A DNA stretch of 62,000 nt from Neocallimastix lanati (nom. inval.) (Eukaryota > Neocallimastigomycota > Neocallimastigomycetes > Neocallimastigales > Neocallimastigaceae), in the NCBI GenBank assembly GCA_016946835.1, contig JACVTC010000186.1:97501-159500 (forward strand). The letters run 5' to 3'. The notes beneath the pieces are model-generated. The model made no database searches and was not told where the DNA came from. It saw only the letters and a program-made list of their open reading frames with translations. A program made the translations under genes and the position numbers. Below are positions 59,712-62,000 of this stretch, in pieces; the first letter of the stretch is position 1; the number at the start of each line of letters is the position of its first letter.

Positions 59712-60379
59712 ATAATGATAATAACAATAATTTAAATATTAGCAATGAAAATTATAATAACAGTAATAATAATTTTTACAATTTAAGAAAAAGGAAAATT
59801 TTAATACCAAATTTAAATAATAATTCAACAATTAATAATAGTAATAAAGGCAATAATTATACAGGAAATGACAACAATAAAGATAGTAACAATATTATTA
59901 ATATTAATGAAAATGTAATTAATAATAATTCAATCAATAATATTGTCAATAATAGTATATCTAATTTGGTTACAAATAATAATATTAACAATAATAAAAA
60001 TGACGAGTTGGATAAAACAGTAAATGTAGAACAAAATAAATTAAACGCGTTAAAAATGGTAAATTTTAGAGGAAATAATAAAATAGGAAATGCTAATAAT
60101 GGAAAATGTGAAACAAATAATAATAGTATAATTACTAAAGAAGAAAATAAAAATAATTCCAATGGTAATGAAGATATTAAGAAAAATCAAAATAACAATA
60201 TAGAAATTAATAATATTATAACAATAAAAATTAAAACTATTGATAATAATGAAAATAATAATTTAAATAGTAAAAAGAATAAAGATAATAATGATATTAT
60301 TGAGAATTCTAAAAATATAATTTATAAGAAAAATAGTAATAAAAATGTAAATGAAGAAATAAATATTAAAGAATATTAA
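59708..60379 (+). CDS. Asn-rich ORF2 overlapping ORF1 by ATGA
   Basis: 223 residues, very rich in Asn with Lys, Ile and Glu, and no recognisable fold; the only denser patch is DELDKTVNVEQNKLNALKMV near the middle. Its ATG shares four bases with the ORF1 stop (ATGA), the arrangement used for coupled termination and re-initiation in some retroelements and viruses. It may instead be an originally continuous protein split by a one-base shift. No protease, reverse transcriptase or integrase follows before the window ends. Confidence 0.45.
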   Translation: MNNDNNNNLNISNENYNNSNNNFYNLRKRKILIPNLNNNSTINNSNKGNNYTGNDNNKDSNNIININENVINNNSINNIVNNSISNLVTNNNINNNKNDELDKTVNVEQNKLNALKMVNFRGNNKIGNANNGKCETNNNSIITKEENKNNSNGNEDIKKNQNNNIEINNIITIKIKTIDNNENNNLNSKKNKDNNDIIENSKNIIYKKNSNKNVNEEINIKEY

Positions 60380-60429
60380 GGAATTTCAATATCTTGACTA
60401 TCTTTAAAAGGAAATATTAAAATTAAACT

Positions 60430-61600
60430 ATTATTAAATATTAATATCTATAAGTAAATATATCTTATTTAAGAAACTAAAAAAGATAATTATTATAAGT
60501 TATTATATATGATAATAATCTAAGTAAGTATTATATAAGATATTAATCTAAGTATATAATTATAAAAATTAAAAATAAAAATATATAATTATATAATTAT
60601 TGAAATAAATAATAATATAAGTGAATAAAATATATAATTATAAAAGATATATAATTATATAAGATAATAATAAAAATATATAATTATTAAAAGAAATAAT
60701 TATATAAATAAATAATAAAATATATAATTATAAAAAGTATATAATTATATAATTAAATAAAAAGTATATAACTATTAAAAGAAATAATTATATAAGATAA
60801 AGATAAAATATATAATTATTTAAAAATAAATAATTATATAATAAAATAAAAGTATATAATTATAAAAGATATATAATTATATAAGTAAATAAAAAGTATA
60901 TAATTATTTTAAGCAAATAATTATATAAGATAATGATAAAATATATAATTGTTTAAAATAAATAATTATATAAGTAAATAATAAAAATATATAATTATAA
61001 AAGGTATATAATTATATAATAAAATAAAATAAAAGTATATAATTATTTAAAGAAAGTATTTATATAAGATAATAAAAAGTATATAATTATAAAAGATATA
61101 TAATTATATAAGAAAATAAAAGTATAAGTATATAATTATTAAAAGAAATAATTATATAAGATAATAATAAAAAGTATATAATTATAAAAATATATAATTA
61201 TATAAAATGATAAAAGTTTATAATTATTATCTAAAGATAATAACTATAATAATATAAGAGTTAATAATTAAAAAAGAAAGGGTAAATAAAGTAAAATAAT
61301 TATTAACCAAAGTAAATAAAATAAATATAAAAGGTAATGTTGAAAGAATAATAAAAGTTATAAAAATATAATTATTATAATGAAAAAAATAAAAGGTATT
61401 ATATAAATATTTAAATTATTATGAAGACATAATAACAAAAAGATATTTATATAAAGATAATTTAAAAAAGAAAATTTCTAAAAGATAAAAATAAAAATAA
61501 AATAAAAAAAAGAAAATAAAAAATAAAATAATAATTATTCTTATGTTATTTATATATAATTAAATAAAAAGATTTAAAAAAAATAAATCTTTTATTAATT
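60430..61600. repeat. Degenerate tatataattat repeat field
   Basis: Short palindromic-looking tatataattatataa motifs recur irregularly about every 30-60 bp across 1 kb. No ORF. Confidence 0.7.
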
Positions 61601-62000
61601 TATATATAAAGGGAACACAAGAAAAATTTTTAATCTAAATTTTTTAAATATAAATTAAATATAAAAGAAGAATTATAATAAAAACTATAAAATTATATTT
61701 AAACTATTGTAAAAAGGTAACTATTGTAAAAGTTAAAAGGGTAAATAAAGAAAGGAAAAATTATAAAACTATATAATTAATAAAAATCTAATATGTAAAT
61801 AAATAAAAAAAAATATTTTATACTAAATAAAAACTATATATAAAATAATTTAATTCTTTAACAATAAATAATAAAGTAATAATAAAAATTATTATAAAAA
61901 TTATTTATTAAAAAATTATTAAATTATTTTATATAAGAGAAAAAAATAAAATATTAAAATTAAATGAATTAAAAAGTGCACTTTTAAATTAATTATTAAA
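61601..62000. other. AT-rich end of window
   Basis: No supported feature. Confidence 0.5.

Noticed and set aside
59857-60162. Leu-rich frame opposite the Asn-rich ORF2
   Set aside because: Complement of AAT-rich codons gives Leu/Ile automatically.

Overview
The window looks like nuclear DNA of a very AT-rich early-diverging fungus, most probably an anaerobic gut fungus (Neocallimastigomycota). The reasons are long A/T tracts and 5-8 bp microsatellites between genes, short introns with GTAAGT/GTAAAA donors, Asn/Lys-rich proteins, a secreted Cys-rich single-pass protein of a type I associate with that group, an ABCA-like half transporter, and a heavy load of decayed Ty1/copia, Ty3/gypsy, MULE and non-LTR elements. 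This assignment is inference. No rRNA or tRNA gene was found.

Layout. 31-1593 (-) is an intact ABCA-type half transporter whose ATPase motifs are eroded. 2.7-3.85 kb (-) holds a three-exon membrane-protein gene that runs into a pentanucleotide minisatellite. 4-10.3 kb is microsatellite desert containing one young non-autonomous LTR element (8101-9361; LTRs 186 bp with one difference, 5-bp target duplication, primer site matching half of tRNA-Lys(CUU)). 11.4-18.5 kb is two decayed Ty3/gypsy elements on the minus strand; the first is split by a solo LTR (12722-13500) with a perfect 5-bp duplication. 19.3-22.65 kb is a MULE remnant followed by a decayed copia. 24.2 kb (+) encodes the Cys-rich protein. 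25.1-28.4 kb holds simple repeats and a non-LTR reverse-transcriptase remnant. 28.45-31.9 kb has copia fragments bracketed by a composite minisatellite of 24 visible core motifs. 32.0-34.2 kb is a FLYWCH plus MULE transposase pseudogene.

35.7-42.4 kb (-) is a severin/gelsolin-like actin-binding gene of about 11 small exons, joined inside its last visible exon to a 5'-truncated but otherwise well preserved copia element. 42.4-48.7 kb is non-coding, with a tandem pair of a roughly 370-bp repeat (further copies at 47.5 and 58.3 kb), a degraded ORF, and a GC-rich 199-bp structured insertion with a 12-bp target duplication. 48.68-50.94 kb (+) is a decayed, intronless, very divergent largest subunit of DNA-directed RNA polymerase that I suspect came from a large DNA virus. 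A second structured, poly-A-tailed SINE-like insertion sits inside it.

52.7-55.2 kb has two intact ion-channel ORFs in convergent orientation: a single-domain six-segment channel with a TLESWS filter, like bacterial voltage-gated sodium channels, and a two-helix potassium-channel-like protein with an altered filter (TIGYRD). A damaged EF-hand gene follows at 56.6-57.5 kb. The window ends with two Asn-rich ORFs overlapping as ATGA (59.1-60.4 kb), the first Gag-like, and AT-rich repeats.

The observations most worth follow-up are the sodium-channel-like gene, the two SINE-like structured RNAs, the viral-type polymerase relic, the tRNA-half-primed small LTR element, and the mobile-looking TTTTA/AATCTGTACT minisatellite.
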